A DNA stretch of 64,000 nucleotides from Bacteroidota bacterium (GCA_006218065.1 VBWE01000012.1:73616-137615), one strand, 5' to 3'. Positions 1-9,299 are shown, counted from the stretch's first letter. Notes: generated by a model from the sequence alone, not told the origin. A program made the numbers and translations.

Positions 1-46
1 CGTCCTGTATCTGTAAAGAGATTTTTTTTCCGTCGATGACCTGCAT
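1..46 (-). CDS. folD: FolD N-terminus (partial, cut by window edge)
   Basis: Only the first 15 codons are inside the window, read on the minus strand from the ATG at 46. The peptide MQVIDGKKISLQIQD matches the usual start of methylenetetrahydrofolate dehydrogenase/cyclohydrolase, in which a short strand is followed by IDGK and a helix. The enzyme interconverts methylene-, methenyl- and formyl-tetrahydrofolate in the cytoplasm. The gene lies just downstream of ffh in the same direction, with a palindrome between them. The call rests on a very short stretch, so it is a reasonable guess rather than a firm identification. Confidence 0.6.
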   Translation of the reverse strand, partial: MQVIDGKKISLQIQD

Positions 47-54
47 GGTATTGT

Positions 55-119
55 CGATTTGCGATTGCCGATTTGCGATTTACCCACAAGCCCAATCGGC
101 AATCGGCAATCGAAAATCG
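55..119. repeat. Imperfect palindrome, AATCGGCAATCG family
   Basis: Arms 55-80 and 94-119 pair over 26 bases with about three mismatches around a 13-base loop. The arms are built from repeated GATTGCCGATT-like steps. Related palindromes lie at 7950-8083 and 45053-45112. It sits between ffh and folD and could act as a terminator or transcript end for ffh, but it has no T-tract. Confidence 0.75.
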
Positions 120-129
120 GAATTGATTT

Positions 130-1464
130 TTACCTCCCCATCTTCGGCATACTCTTCATCAGCTTCTGCATCTGCCCTTTGTCGTTCATCACCTTCATCA
201 TCTTGCGCATGTCTTCGAACTGCTTGAGCAAACGGTTCACTTCCTGGATCGACGTGCCGCTGCCTTTGGCGATACGGTCGCGGCGGTTTCCGTTCATCAG
301 GTCGGGATTTTCGCGTTCCGCTTTCGTCATCGACTGGATGATCGCCTCGATGCTCTTGAACGAATTGTCGTCGATGTCGATATCCTTGATGGCCTTGCCG
401 ACGCCCGGGATCATGCCCATGAGGTCTTTCAGGTTGCCCATCTTTTTGATCTGCTGCAGCTGGTTCAGGAAATCGTTGAAATCGAATTTGTCCTTGCGGA
501 TCTTATCGCGCAGTTTCTTCGATTCTTCTTCGTTGAATTGCTCCTGCGCGCGTTCCACGAGTGTTACCACGTCGCCCATGCCCAGGATACGATCCGCCAT
601 ACGTTCGGGATAGAATACGTCGATCGCGTCCATCTTCTCGCCCGTTCCCACAAATTTGATCGGCTTGTTCACCACCGAGCGGATCGAAAGCGCAGCGCCG
701 CCGCGGGTATCGCCGTCGAGCTTGGTCAGGATCACGCCGTCGAAATCGAGACGTTCGTTGAACGCTTTCGCGGTATTTACCGCATCCTGTCCCGTCATCG
801 AATCGACCACGAAAAGGATCTCGTGCGGGTTCACGGCGGCTTTCACGGCGGCGATTTCTTTCATCATCACCTCGTCGATGGCCAGGCGGCCGGCGGTATC
901 GATGATCACTACGGAATGCCCGTCCTGCTTCGCTTTGGCGATCGCTTTTTTCGCGATATCCACGGGATTTTTATTCTCGGGTTCGGCATATACTTCCACG
1001 CCGATCTGCTCGCCGAGCACTTTCAGCTGGTCGATGGCCGCGGGACGGTACACGTCGCCGGCCACGAGCAGCGGGTTCTTGCCTTTCTTGGTTTTCAGGT
1101 AATTCGCGAGCTTGCCGGAGAAGGTCGTTTTACCGGAACCCTGCAGGCCGCTCATCAGGATCACCGTCGGGTTTCCGCCGAGCTTGATATCGATCTTCTC
1201 GCCGCCCATCAGGTTCACCAGCTCATCGTGCGTGATTTTAACCATCAGCTGCGAAGGCGAAATGGCCGTGAGTACGTTCTGCCCGAGGGCTTTCGTCTTC
1301 ACGGTATCAGTGAATTCTTTCGCGGTTTTAAAATTGACGTCGGCGTCGAGCAGCGCTTTGCGTACTTCTTTCAGTGTTTCGGCCACGTTGATTTCCGTGA
1401 TCTTGCCGTGTCCTTTCAGGACTTTAAACGCCCGTTCGAGCTTGTCGCTTAGATTTTCAAACAT
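130..1464 (-). CDS. ffh: Signal recognition particle protein Ffh
   Basis: This is the GTPase of the signal recognition particle. It binds signal sequences and 4.5S RNA and brings ribosomes to FtsY at the inner membrane. The 444-residue length is normal. An N-terminal helical N domain (about 1-85) is followed by the G domain, with the P-loop GLQGSGKTT at 106-114, then DTAGR and TKLDGD. A Met-rich M domain (from about 325) ends in a run of Met/Lys residues. A -7 promoter element TACCTTTG lies on the minus strand at 1500-1493, about 28 bases before the ATG. I see no truncation. Identification is firm. Confidence 0.98.
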   Translation of the reverse strand: MFENLSDKLERAFKVLKGHGKITEINVAETLKEVRKALLDADVNFKTAKEFTDTVKTKALGQNVLTAISPSQLMVKITHDELVNLMGGEKIDIKLGGNPTVILMSGLQGSGKTTFSGKLANYLKTKKGKNPLLVAGDVYRPAAIDQLKVLGEQIGVEVYAEPENKNPVDIAKKAIAKAKQDGHSVVIIDTAGRLAIDEVMMKEIAAVKAAVNPHEILFVVDSMTGQDAVNTAKAFNERLDFDGVILTKLDGDTRGGAALSIRSVVNKPIKFVGTGEKMDAIDVFYPERMADRILGMGDVVTLVERAQEQFNEEESKKLRDKIRKDKFDFNDFLNQLQQIKKMGNLKDLMGMIPGVGKAIKDIDIDDNSFKSIEAIIQSMTKAERENPDLMNGNRRDRIAKGSGTSIQEVNRLLKQFEDMRKMMKVMNDKGQMQKLMKSMPKMGR

Positions 1465-1492
1465 GGTAAAATGGATGCTTTTTTAAGGAGAA

Positions 1493-1500
1493 CAAAGGTA
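1493..1500 (-). promoter_or_regulatory. -7 element of the ffh promoter
   Basis: Read on the minus strand this is TACCTTTG, matching the Bacteroidota -7 consensus TAnnTTTG, 28 bases upstream of the ffh start. No clear TTG was found 19-20 bases further upstream. Confidence 0.6.
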
Positions 1501-1549
1501 AGAAATTGCGGACTGTAACAGGCGAAGCTATTTTAAGAACCAAAAACTA

Positions 1550-1582
1550 ACCCGTCACCCCGAGCGGAGACGAGGGGCGGGT
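1550..1582. repeat. G/C-rich hairpin between ffh and the T9SS protein
   Basis: ACCCG and CCCC on the left pair with GGGG and CGGGT on the right, with a 3-base bulge and a loop GAGCGGAGACGA. The CACCCCGAGCGGAGNCGAGGGG type is a repeat seen in many Bacteroidota intergenic regions. It lies between two divergent genes, so a terminator role is unlikely. Confidence 0.6.
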
Positions 1583-1670
1583 GCAAAACAAACTATATTC
1601 CCCAATATTTCCGTAATTTTATCAGTACAAAATTTTTCCCTGCAAATTCATTTTCCAATTTTCCTCACCC

Positions 1671-3182
1671 ATGCGCAAATACTTACCCCTGCTCGTTTTA
1701 CTGTTTTCCTCACCGGGCATATTATCCGCCCAGTCGCTGTACACAGCTACTATCACCGACCAGGTTCCTTCCAATACATTTGGAGTATGGAAGTCAACGC
1801 CCATGCCCGGCGGCTCCCTGCTGATGTGCGGTACGGTAGGAACAGGGTCCGGATTCCTGCTCGATTACAATCATAGTGCAACGGCCAACTGGTATAAAAC
1901 CTATTCCGGCTTCCGGGATATTTTTGATGCCCGTCGTGCTCCCGATGGTGCTGTTTTCGCAGCCGGAATGACGCCCGCCTATAAGCTGGTTTTCATGAAA
2001 ACCGATACGGCAGGAAATCCGCTCTGGACAACCGAACGTGCAGGAACGACACTTTACATGAACGGATTTGTCATCCCCAAAGCCGGGGGTGGCTGCCTGG
2101 CGGGAGGCGGATCATTCGGACTGGATACATTGTTCGTCTGCGAATTCAGTTCCAGCGGAGCCGTACTTTGGGAAAAATCATACGAGGTCTACCTGAACGT
2201 TTACCAGAACCATTTCGCCCAGCCCACATCGGATAACGGGCTGATCATTTGCTCAACACTCGGTTCCGCCGGTGGCGCCTGCCTGCTGAAACTGGACAGC
2301 CTCGGCAATATAACATGGCAGAAAGCGTATCCCGGAACAGGACAGGGCTGCTGCGCGCGACCCATGGACGGCGGTTATTTTTTTACGGCGCGGGGCGGAA
2401 ACGAGCATATCGCCATCCAGACCGACAGCATCGGAAATGTACTCTGGTCAAGGGTTTGGCCAATCAACTATAACGGCAATATCGCGGAAAGCCCTTTCCC
2501 TGTGATTACACAGGGAAATGTGCGGACAGTTTACGGCACCCGGTTTTCGGGTAATTTTACAAAAGGAGTTGTTGTAAGTTTTGACTCCGGCGGTAATTTT
2601 GCCTGGACCAAAACTTATTCCTACTCGCCGCAGGATAATCAAAACGATGTAATTTCCGCCTTCCGCTACCAGGATCATTCGCTGGGCATTACCAAGATCG
2701 TCCCGAACAGTTCCACGGTCTGGGTTGTAAATGCAGATTCTTCGGGTACGCTGAATTGTGCGAACGATCAGCCGCTGGTTACGCCCACCGCCGGCAATTA
2801 TTCCGCAGGACCATCATCCATTGCAGCGCATAACCCGGGATTCACCTGGGCAGCATTGAACAATTCCGCCACCGCAAGACAGATCGGCTACACCCTGACC
2901 TGCGGCCCGCTGGGATGGGATGTGCAGGAAGAAGCTTCCGCCTTTTCAACTTTCCCGAATCCGGCCTCCGCCAGCGTGCATTTAAAATACCAGCCCGTTC
3001 CCTTCAGCCGGAGCATGCTGCTGTATAACGCAACCGGAATGCTCGTTCTCCGGCAGGAAGCGCAGGCAGGATCGGTACAAATGGAGATCAGTACGGCAGC
3101 TCTGCCTTCGGGAATTTACTTCCTCCTGGTGGAAAATGACCGTGCAGGACGCTACTGCGGCCGTTTCGCCGTTATTCACTGA
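1671..3182 (+). CDS. Secreted repeat protein with T9SS sorting domain
   Basis: A 503-residue exported protein of unknown function. The first 20 residues are a signal peptide ending SAQ. The body holds repeated units of the type LDSxGNxxWxKxY (near residues 110-120, 165-175, 210-220, 250-260 and 295-305), suggesting a beta-propeller with several blades. The last 75 residues begin FSTFPNPAS and end in short beta strands (MLLYNATGM, LPSGIYFLLV), the pattern of the type A C-terminal domain recognised by the type IX secretion system. The protein is therefore expected at or beyond the outer membrane. It is followed by another T9SS cargo gene on the same strand. Confidence 0.85.
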   Translation: MRKYLPLLVLLFSSPGILSAQSLYTATITDQVPSNTFGVWKSTPMPGGSLLMCGTVGTGSGFLLDYNHSATANWYKTYSGFRDIFDARRAPDGAVFAAGMTPAYKLVFMKTDTAGNPLWTTERAGTTLYMNGFVIPKAGGGCLAGGGSFGLDTLFVCEFSSSGAVLWEKSYEVYLNVYQNHFAQPTSDNGLIICSTLGSAGGACLLKLDSLGNITWQKAYPGTGQGCCARPMDGGYFFTARGGNEHIAIQTDSIGNVLWSRVWPINYNGNIAESPFPVITQGNVRTVYGTRFSGNFTKGVVVSFDSGGNFAWTKTYSYSPQDNQNDVISAFRYQDHSLGITKIVPNSSTVWVVNADSSGTLNCANDQPLVTPTAGNYSAGPSSIAAHNPGFTWAALNNSATARQIGYTLTCGPLGWDVQEEASAFSTFPNPASASVHLKYQPVPFSRSMLLYNATGMLVLRQEAQAGSVQMEISTAALPSGIYFLLVENDRAGRYCGRFAVIH

Positions 3183-3290
3183 CTTGTTTCAGCACCCGGC
3201 TGCTTTTCGGGGAATAACTTAATTTTAGGTGCCTGTCTCATCGTAACAGTGCAATGAACACGTCATTGAATACATAAATAAACTACCGTC

Positions 3291-5249
3291 ATGCGCAGCC
3301 TGCTGATTACCGCTCTCCTTCTCCTTTTTACGATCTGTCGTTCCCAGCAAACATTCCCGCAGGATAAAATCAACAGTGTCCTGCAAAACGGTTTCGGAAA
3401 ACAAACGCTGCCTTCCCCGGCCATCACGCCAGGCAACAGCAGCAGCATTTCCCCCGTCCTGCAAACCATACGCGAACTGCAGCAGGCGGGAACGCCCGCA
3501 CAGTTCCGCACGAACCAGCCGCAGCCCGCGCAGCCGCTCGCACTCGATACGCTGATCGTTGGCGCCGTGCCGAACGATACGCTCATCATCACCGGCAACT
3601 GGACACATACCGGCCCGATCTGGGTGCTGAACGACGGCGTACTGATTTTCGATAACGCCAACGTGACGGATACCGGCGACGTGTATGTTTTCGGAAGCGG
3701 GCAATGGATCGCCGATTCGTCGTCCTTCTTTTTTCCGCAGGCGTATTTTTACGAACGGCTTTTCGTCGCCGTGCAGGATGCTTCCGTGCATTTCGGCAAT
3801 TGTTCGCTCAACTACAGCGGCATGTCGCACCAGCTGGCTATCGGCGATTCTGCATTTTACGAATGGATCAACGTACACAATAACGACTGGACTACCTGCG
3901 GATTGTACGGCGGCCCGACGCTCAACATCAACGGCTCCAACCTGAGCGGCGAATACATCCTGAACGGAAGTTCCACTACTTCATTCACGAATGCCGATTC
4001 GATCATCCTCTGGCACCAGTTTCCGCAAACCGCCGTGGTGAATTACGCATTTCCCCCGGGCGATACGGTTTACAATTATGTGTTCAGCAATACCACGCCC
4101 GGCGTAAGCGGACTCAATTACAGTACGCAGGTCGATTCCTGTCACACCGTCTGGTGGGCGCTGATGCCCGTGAACGGCTCCGACGTAACCGTTTCCAATT
4201 CCGATATCCGTTTGATCGGCGCCTGGTTCGAGCGCGGCGACACGGCCAGCGCGTACGGCATCTTCAACAATTCCAGCTACGTGAATTACACCACCCCGCT
4301 CAGCGACCGCAACCTGCAGCTCAACAATACCACCGTAGGTACCTGGAGCCTGTACGTTTTCGATTCCTCGTTCGTAAGTATCGACAGTTGCCAGCTGGGC
4401 GAAGTGGGTACGCAGCAACGATCGACTGTCGTTTCCACTGACTTTATCCTCGACGGAAGCGGCGGTTATTTCTGGGCCACCGATTCGAGTTTCACCAGCG
4501 CGGCCAACGTGATCTCCTACTCCACCTGCCGCAGCGAAAAAGAAGCCGTATTTGTACTCGCATACAGCTGGCTGCCTTTCGCCGCGCCGATGTCCGTGCA
4601 CAACAGTACGATCATCTGCGTGCAGAATACGCTGGTCGCCGATCCCGTTCCGTACGACGGCAGCGTGGCCTGGCTGGCGAACATGGACGCGCCGGATACC
4701 GCCAGTGTAAATGCGATTTTCCCGGTTACCGGCTCGGCCTGGATCAACCAGGGCCCGAACGGCAACCCGGTTGATTTCGGCAGTTACAGTTTGTACTACC
4801 AACTGCCGAGCGTTTCGGCCACCTGGTAGGCGATTACGGTGAACGCCGCGACGGAAGTCTCGAACGGCATGCTGGCCAGCTGGAATACGAACGGCCTGCA
4901 GTCTGGCACGTACCTGCTGAAACTCGTACTGAAAAATAATTTCGGCGACAGCGTGGAAGGATTGAAGATCGTGGAACTGCTCCCGAACCCGGTGAACGTG
5001 CAGGATGTACAAACTGCTGCAACGGTTACTGTTTATCCGAATCCTTCGGACGGGAAATTTACGTTCTCGTTTCCTGCGGCTGACGGAGAACTGACTGTTT
5101 ACAATATGCTTGGGGAGATTGTGATGCGCAAAACGATTACTGATAAACTTACGGAGCTTGATTTTTCTGCGGAAGCAAAAGGAGTTTATTCCTGGGAGTT
5201 TTTGCCGAAGGATGGTTCTGCGATTGTCGGGAAAATGGTGGTTAGGTAG
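3291..5249 (+). pseudogene. T9SS cargo protein interrupted by an in-frame TAG
   Basis: One reading frame runs from the ATG at 3291 to the TAG at 5247-5249, broken only by a TAG at 4827-4829. The first part (512 residues) has a signal peptide (first 18 residues, ending CRS) and a beta-rich body with many Asn/Ser/Thr-rich strands, resembling a right-handed beta-helix or filamentous surface protein. The part after the stop (about 139 codons) holds an Ig-like stretch (GTYLLKLVLKNNFGDSVEG) and then a T9SS sorting domain (VTVYPNPSDGKF, VYNMLGEIV, GVYSWEF). Without it the first product would lose its export and anchoring signal. TAG ends intact genes nearby (for example 31933-31935 and 35760-35762), so recoding is unlikely. 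A recent nonsense mutation or a consensus error fits best. Confidence 0.85.
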
Positions 5250-5259
5250 TTTGCCTCTG

Positions 5260-5290
5260 TTGATTTTCCGCCGCAACTGGCGTATCTTTG
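5260..5290 (+). promoter_or_regulatory. Promoter of the toxin-antitoxin pair
   Basis: TTG at 5260-5262 and TATCTTTG at 5283-5290 are separated by 20 bases, a near-ideal match to the Bacteroidota -33/-7 promoter. The expected transcript start is near 5297, which favours the ATG at 5311 as the antitoxin start over the TTG at 5302. Confidence 0.75.
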
Positions 5291-5310
5291 GTAGTATATA
5301 ATTGATACTT

Positions 5311-5550
5311 ATGACCACAGCTGCATTGAAAAAAAACATCCACAAAGCCATCGACCGGCTGGAGGATGAAGAAATTTTGAAAATGTTATATGCCCTTATT
5401 GATGATAAGCCGGCTGGTAAGCGTATTACGAAAAAACAGTACAACAAGGAACTGAATGAATCCATTAAGCAGGCTCGGGCCGGTAAAGTGCATTCTCATG
5501 CGTCCGTTGTTAAAGAATCTTTGAAATGGCTAAAAGGAAACGAAGCATAG
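5311..5550 (+). CDS. RelB-like antitoxin
   Basis: A 79-residue, mostly helical acidic protein (LEDEEILKMLYALIDD near the N-terminus, a basic KKQYNKELNESIKQA stretch in the middle). Its length, charge and position just before a RelE/ParE-type toxin mark it as the antitoxin of a type II toxin-antitoxin pair; it should bind and neutralise the toxin and repress the shared promoter at 5260-5290. It overlaps the toxin gene by 25 bases, which suggests translational coupling. An alternative TTG start at 5302 would add three residues. The antitoxin family cannot be named precisely from sequence reading alone. Confidence 0.8.
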   Translation: MTTAALKKNIHKAIDRLEDEEILKMLYALIDDKPAGKRITKKQYNKELNESIKQARAGKVHSHASVVKESLKWLKGNEA

Positions 5551-5831
5551 TCTGGACCAATCTTGCAAAGAGCCAATTCAAAGAAATTCTGCAAACTGTA
5601 CATAAACAATCTCCCCGGGGAGCGATGCTCATCAGGAAAGCAATTACTGATCGTATCGAATTGCTTACCGGACATGCAGAAATACATGAATTCGACAAAT
5701 TGAAAGAAGAACCATCTTCTGCTTTCCGGGCTTTTACGGTTTATCATTACCGGGTTACTTATGAAATTTCAGTGCGGGAGTTGATCATTCACCGGGTTCG
5801 GCATACGAGCAGAGAACCGTTGGGATATTAA
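5526..5831 (+). CDS. RelE/ParE-family toxin
   Basis: A 101-residue basic protein with the plan of the RelE/ParE superfamily: a start IVWTNLAKSQFKEIL, two helices, a central strand EFRAF-like region (SSAFRAFTVYHYRVTYEI) and an end strand LIIHRVRHTSREP. RelE members cut mRNA on the ribosome and ParE members poison gyrase; the sequence does not decide between them. It starts inside the end of the antitoxin gene, so the two are co-expressed. No frameshift or missing part is seen, so the pair may be functional. Confidence 0.88.
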   Translation: MAKRKRSIVWTNLAKSQFKEILQTVHKQSPRGAMLIRKAITDRIELLTGHAEIHEFDKLKEEPSSAFRAFTVYHYRVTYEISVRELIIHRVRHTSREPLGY

Positions 5832-5857
5832 TACTTTAGAAAAAGTAACCGAACTTC

Positions 5858-6376
5858 ATGATCCTCGAAAAACTCAATCTCCGCCTTATCCTTCTCCACC
5901 TGCTCGCGGCCTTCTTCTTCATGCTGGCGGCAAAAAATTTTTCTATCCTGACCGATGTTGAATTTTTCGAGAAGTTCTCATTGTACGGCAAGGATAAATT
6001 CGGCGAACATCTTGTGCAGGATACATCCGTTAAACTGAACGACCGGATATTTCACGCCCTGCTCTGGATGGCCATGTTTCCCTTCATCGGCCTGTTCACC
6101 GCACTGATCGTTTCCATATTAGCCGCGCGACGGAAAAAGATACACCTCATCAATTCCATGTTAATGGCCCTGGGCGGAGCTATCCTGGTTAAAACAGGAT
6201 TACTGAATGTGCATATCATAAAAACAATTGCCAGTCCGGTCAGTCTCCTTGTTCCCGGTCTTGACTTTGGCTGGGGTTATGCGATCGACGGACTGCTCAT
6301 GATCGCTATCGGGATGTTCGTGTTTTTCAGTAAATGGACCAACAGACTTATCCTCGTTAAACCGTCATCGCAATGA
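5858..6376 (+). CDS. Small membrane protein, unknown function
   Basis: A 172-residue protein with about four membrane segments (near residues 10-26, 68-90, 101-117 and 136-156), separated by a charged external or periplasmic loop after the first segment and a basic ARRKK loop after the second. I recognise no family motif. It starts 26 bases after the toxin gene on the same strand and may share its transcript, but this could be chance. Hydrophobic pattern and host-like codon use support a real gene. Confidence 0.65.
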   Translation: MILEKLNLRLILLHLLAAFFFMLAAKNFSILTDVEFFEKFSLYGKDKFGEHLVQDTSVKLNDRIFHALLWMAMFPFIGLFTALIVSILAARRKKIHLINSMLMALGGAILVKTGLLNVHIIKTIASPVSLLVPGLDFGWGYAIDGLLMIAIGMFVFFSKWTNRLILVKPSSQ

Positions 6377-6399
6377 ATCAAACCGGTTTAAAAAATCTT

Positions 6400-6571
6400 G
6401 CCGCAGATTTCGCAGATTAACGCAGATTCAAGTGTTCCGTTCGACCATACTCTTTGTGATGCTTTGAGACTTTGTGTATTCGTGGCAGAGGCCTGCAAAG
6501 GGACACCGGATTGGACTCAGGCAAATCCACTGGACCTTGGCCAATCTGCGCTAATCTGCGAAATCTGCGGC
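6400..6571. repeat. Long inverted repeat CGCAGATTAACGCAGATT family
   Basis: The left arm near 6401-6428 (GCCGCAGATTTCGCAGATTA...) pairs with the right arm near 6543-6570. The space between holds pieces of a second family (CTTTGTGATGCTTTGAGACTTTGTG near 6451-6475, compare 52262-52348). A shorter copy of the first family lies at 41766-41826. These intergenic palindromes are common in Bacteroidota. A 113-codon frame through this stretch is not considered a gene. Confidence 0.8.
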
Positions 6572-6581
6572 CGCTTTTCCC

Positions 6582-6589
6582 TACCTTTG
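6582..6589 (+). promoter_or_regulatory. -7 element of mtaB promoter
   Basis: TACCTTTG at 6582-6589 ends only eight bases before the mtaB ATG at 6597, so the transcript would be nearly leaderless. No convincing -33 TTG is visible; the upstream bases belong to the inverted repeat. Confidence 0.55.
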
Positions 6590-6596
6590 TCCCCGC

Positions 6597-7949
6597 ATGA
6601 AAAACCCGGGAACCGTAGCTTTTCACACCCTCGGCTGCAAGCTGAATTATTCCGAAACATCGGCCATCGGCCGTACTTTGGAAGAAGCTGGCTGGCAGAA
6701 AACGGAATTCCCCGCGCCCGCCGATCTCTACGTGATTAACACCTGCTCGGTGACGGCCAATGCGGATAAGGAATGCAAGCTCATCGTCCGCCAGGCCCTC
6801 GCGCAAAAACCCGACGCCTGCGTAGTGGTGATCGGTTGCTACGCCCAACTCAAGCCGCAGGAAATCGCCGCGATCGAAGGCGTGGACCTGGTACTCGGCG
6901 CTACCGAAAAATTCAAGCTGCTGAATTACCTCGACGAGCTGCGCAAGAAAGAACATGCCGACGTGTTTTCCTGCGAGATCGCGGAAGCCGATTTTTTCGT
7001 GGATTCGTATTCCTTCGGCGACCGCACCCGCGCTTTCCTGAAAGTGCAGGACGGCTGCGATTACAGCTGCACCTTCTGCACCATTCCCCTCGCCCGCGGC
7101 CGCAGCCGGAGCGACAGTATCGAAAACGCCGTGAAGAATGCGGAACACATCGCTTCACTCGGCGTGAAGGAGATCGTACTCACCGGCGTCAACCTCGGCG
7201 ATTTCGGGAAAGGCGAATCCGGCGGGCGGAAGAACGAAGAAAATTTTCTGCAACTCACGAAAGCACTCGACGAAGTAAACGGCATCGAACGTTTCCGCAT
7301 CTCGAGCATCGAACCGAATTTGTTGCGCGACGAGATCATCACATTCGTTTCGGAGTCGAAACGTTTTGCGCCGCATTTCCATATCCCGCTGCAGTCGGGC
7401 TCCGACAAAATCCTGAAAGCGATGAAACGCCGCTACCTGCGCAACCTGTACAGCGAGCGCGTGGCGAAGATCAAAGCGCTGATGCCGCACTGCTGCATCG
7501 GCGTGGACGTGATCGTCGGTTTTCCCGGCGAAAACGAAGCGGATTTTCTCGAAACGTATAATTTCCTGAACGGGCTCGACATTTCGTACCTGCACGTATT
7601 TACCTATTCCGAGCGCGACAATACGGAAGCCTTTCACATGAAAGACGTCGTGCCCGTGGAAGAACGCCGCCGCCGCAATAAAATGCTGCGCATCCTTTCG
7701 GAAAAAAAACTGCGGCATTTCTACGAACAGCACGCCGGAAGTACCCGCACCGTCCTGTTCGAACAGGAAAACCGCCACGGCTTTATGACTGGTTTCACCG
7801 ACAATTACGTCAAAGTAAAAATCGCGTACGACGAATCTTTAGCCAACACACTTTGTGAAGTGGAGCTGAAAAAAACTGATACGGACGGAACTGTTACTTG
7901 CTCTGTTTTACAAAAGCTCGCGCACCAACCCACCCACAGTACCATTTGA
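6597..7949 (+). CDS. mtaB: tRNA t6A37 methylthiotransferase MtaB
   Basis: A radical-SAM enzyme that adds a methylthio group to threonylcarbamoyl-adenosine 37 of tRNAs reading ANN codons. The 450-residue protein has the UPF0004 domain with cluster cysteines 14, 50 and 81 (TLGCKLN, INTCSVT, IGCYAQ) and the radical-SAM motif CDYSCTFC with cysteines 154, 158 and 161. A C-terminal TRAM-like RNA-binding region follows (HGFMTGFTDNYVKVKI). The motif set and length fit MtaB better than MiaB or RimO. The gene begins just after a promoter element and stands alone between two repeats. Confidence 0.93.
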   Translation: MKNPGTVAFHTLGCKLNYSETSAIGRTLEEAGWQKTEFPAPADLYVINTCSVTANADKECKLIVRQALAQKPDACVVVIGCYAQLKPQEIAAIEGVDLVLGATEKFKLLNYLDELRKKEHADVFSCEIAEADFFVDSYSFGDRTRAFLKVQDGCDYSCTFCTIPLARGRSRSDSIENAVKNAEHIASLGVKEIVLTGVNLGDFGKGESGGRKNEENFLQLTKALDEVNGIERFRISSIEPNLLRDEIITFVSESKRFAPHFHIPLQSGSDKILKAMKRRYLRNLYSERVAKIKALMPHCCIGVDVIVGFPGENEADFLETYNFLNGLDISYLHVFTYSERDNTEAFHMKDVVPVEERRRRNKMLRILSEKKLRHFYEQHAGSTRTVLFEQENRHGFMTGFTDNYVKVKIAYDESLANTLCEVELKKTDTDGTVTCSVLQKLAHQPTHSTI

Positions 7950-8083
7950 TTTCCGATTGCCGCTTAAAGTACTCGTTAGCGCCTTAGCGGTGAAGAATTG
8001 TATTCCGGTTTTTACCGCGAAGACGCAAAGGCGCTAAATTTTGCCAAATCGCAAATCGCCAATCCAAAATCGACAATCGGAAT
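7950..8083. repeat. Nested palindromes between mtaB and lgt
   Basis: An inner hairpin pairs TTAGCGCCTTAGCGGTGAA (7976-7994) with TTTACCGCGAAGACGCAAAGG... (8011-8037). An outer pair TTCCGATTG (7951-7959) and CAATCGGAA (near 8074-8082) is of the AATCGGCAATCG family. Both types recur in Bacteroidota intergenic DNA. Possible terminator for mtaB; no T-tract. Confidence 0.65.
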
Positions 8084-8141
8084 GCCTTCGCATTGCACCA
8101 GATACTTTACCTTTACGCGATCATAATTTTCCAAATACACT

Positions 8142-9299
8142 ATGTATCCTACGATATACCACGCCGTAAAAGACCTGTTCGGAATTGAAATCAACGGGCT
8201 GAAACTGCTGCAGAGCTTCGGTTTTTTTGTCGCGGTGGCCTTTCTTGTCGCGGCGTACGTGATCGTGAAGGAAATGAAACGGTACACGGCGCTCGGTATT
8301 TTCAAAGCCACGACGCGGAAAACGATAATCGGTGCGCCCGCAGGTATCGCGGAACTCGCCGGCAGTTTTGTGATCGGCTTCCTGCTCGGCTGGAAAATCA
8401 TCGGGATGTTTTTTGCGGAAAACGTCGGTGCCGATCCCCGCGCCTATGTACTTTCCGGCCAGGGCAGCATCGCGGGCGGCGTGGTAATTGGTGCGGCGCT
8501 TGCAGCCTGGCGCTGGTATTCGGCGAACAAAAACAAACTTCCGAAACCCGAAGAGAAAGAAGAAAAAGTACAGCCGGCCGATCATGTCGGCAATATTATT
8601 CTCTACGGTGCGGCATTCGGTTTTCTCGGCGCAAAACTTTTTCACATTTTCGAAAATTTCGGCAGTTTCCTGAACGATCCCTGGGGCATGTTCGCTTCGT
8701 TCAGCGGGCTGACCATGTACGGCGGACTCATCATGGGCGGCGGAGCCGTGATCTGGTATGCGCGCAAACATAAATTCGGCATGCTCCACCTGGCCGACGT
8801 TTGTTCACCCGCGGTTATGCTCGCGTACGGCGTGGGCCGCATGGGCTGCCACATTTCGGGCGACGGCGACTGGGGAATCGAGAACACGACCAATATTCCC
8901 GGGTTCCTGCCGCATTGGTTCTGGGCGTACACATTTCCGAATAACGTAAACGGCGAGGGCCACACGCCCGTTCCCGGCTGCACCGACGGATACTGCATGC
9001 AACTGGATACTCCCGTTTACCCTACTTCGCTTTACGAATTCCTGGCCGGCATTTTTCTTTTCTTCATGCTGTGGAGCATGCGCAAAAAAATCACCACACC
9101 CGGCTTGCTCTTCAGTATTTTTCTCCTGTTCAACGGGGTCGAGCGTTTTCTCGTCGAACTGATCCGCGTGAACAACGTACTGTTTCATATCGGCAGCTTC
9201 GGCGTTACGCAGGCCGAAATCATTGCCTTCTGCCTGGTACTCGTGGGCGGGCTCGGTATCTGGTGGACTAAATTCCGGCGAAAACCGACGCTTTCGTGA
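8142..9299 (+). CDS. lgt: Prolipoprotein diacylglyceryl transferase
   Basis: Lgt transfers diacylglycerol from phosphatidylglycerol to the lipobox cysteine of prolipoproteins in the inner membrane, the first step of lipoprotein maturation. The 385-residue protein has about seven to eight membrane segments and the signature YGVGRMGCHISGDGDWG near residues 230-246, with the essential Arg. A charged loop rich in Lys/Glu (about 128-145) is longer than in E. coli Lgt, as usual in Bacteroidota. Its stop overlaps the start of the next gene by four bases (GTGA), so the two are probably co-translated. Several lipoproteins in this window would be substrates. Confidence 0.93.
   Translation: MYPTIYHAVKDLFGIEINGLKLLQSFGFFVAVAFLVAAYVIVKEMKRYTALGIFKATTRKTIIGAPAGIAELAGSFVIGFLLGWKIIGMFFAENVGADPRAYVLSGQGSIAGGVVIGAALAAWRWYSANKNKLPKPEEKEEKVQPADHVGNIILYGAAFGFLGAKLFHIFENFGSFLNDPWGMFASFSGLTMYGGLIMGGGAVIWYARKHKFGMLHLADVCSPAVMLAYGVGRMGCHISGDGDWGIENTTNIPGFLPHWFWAYTFPNNVNGEGHTPVPGCTDGYCMQLDTPVYPTSLYEFLAGIFLFFMLWSMRKKITTPGLLFSIFLLFNGVERFLVELIRVNNVLFHIGSFGVTQAEIIAFCLVLVGGLGIWWTKFRRKPTLS

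Noticed and set aside
4827-4829. Genome-wide recoding of TAG
   Set aside because: TAG ends other intact genes in this window, such as the J-domain gene and lptD.
3981-5465. 494-codon minus-strand frame across the broken T9SS gene
   Set aside because: It runs antisense over two genes and shows no domain; the plus strand has a signal peptide and a T9SS domain.
6398-6739. 113-codon frame through the repeat before mtaB
   Set aside because: It is a translation of the CGCAGATT repeat and overlaps the start of mtaB.
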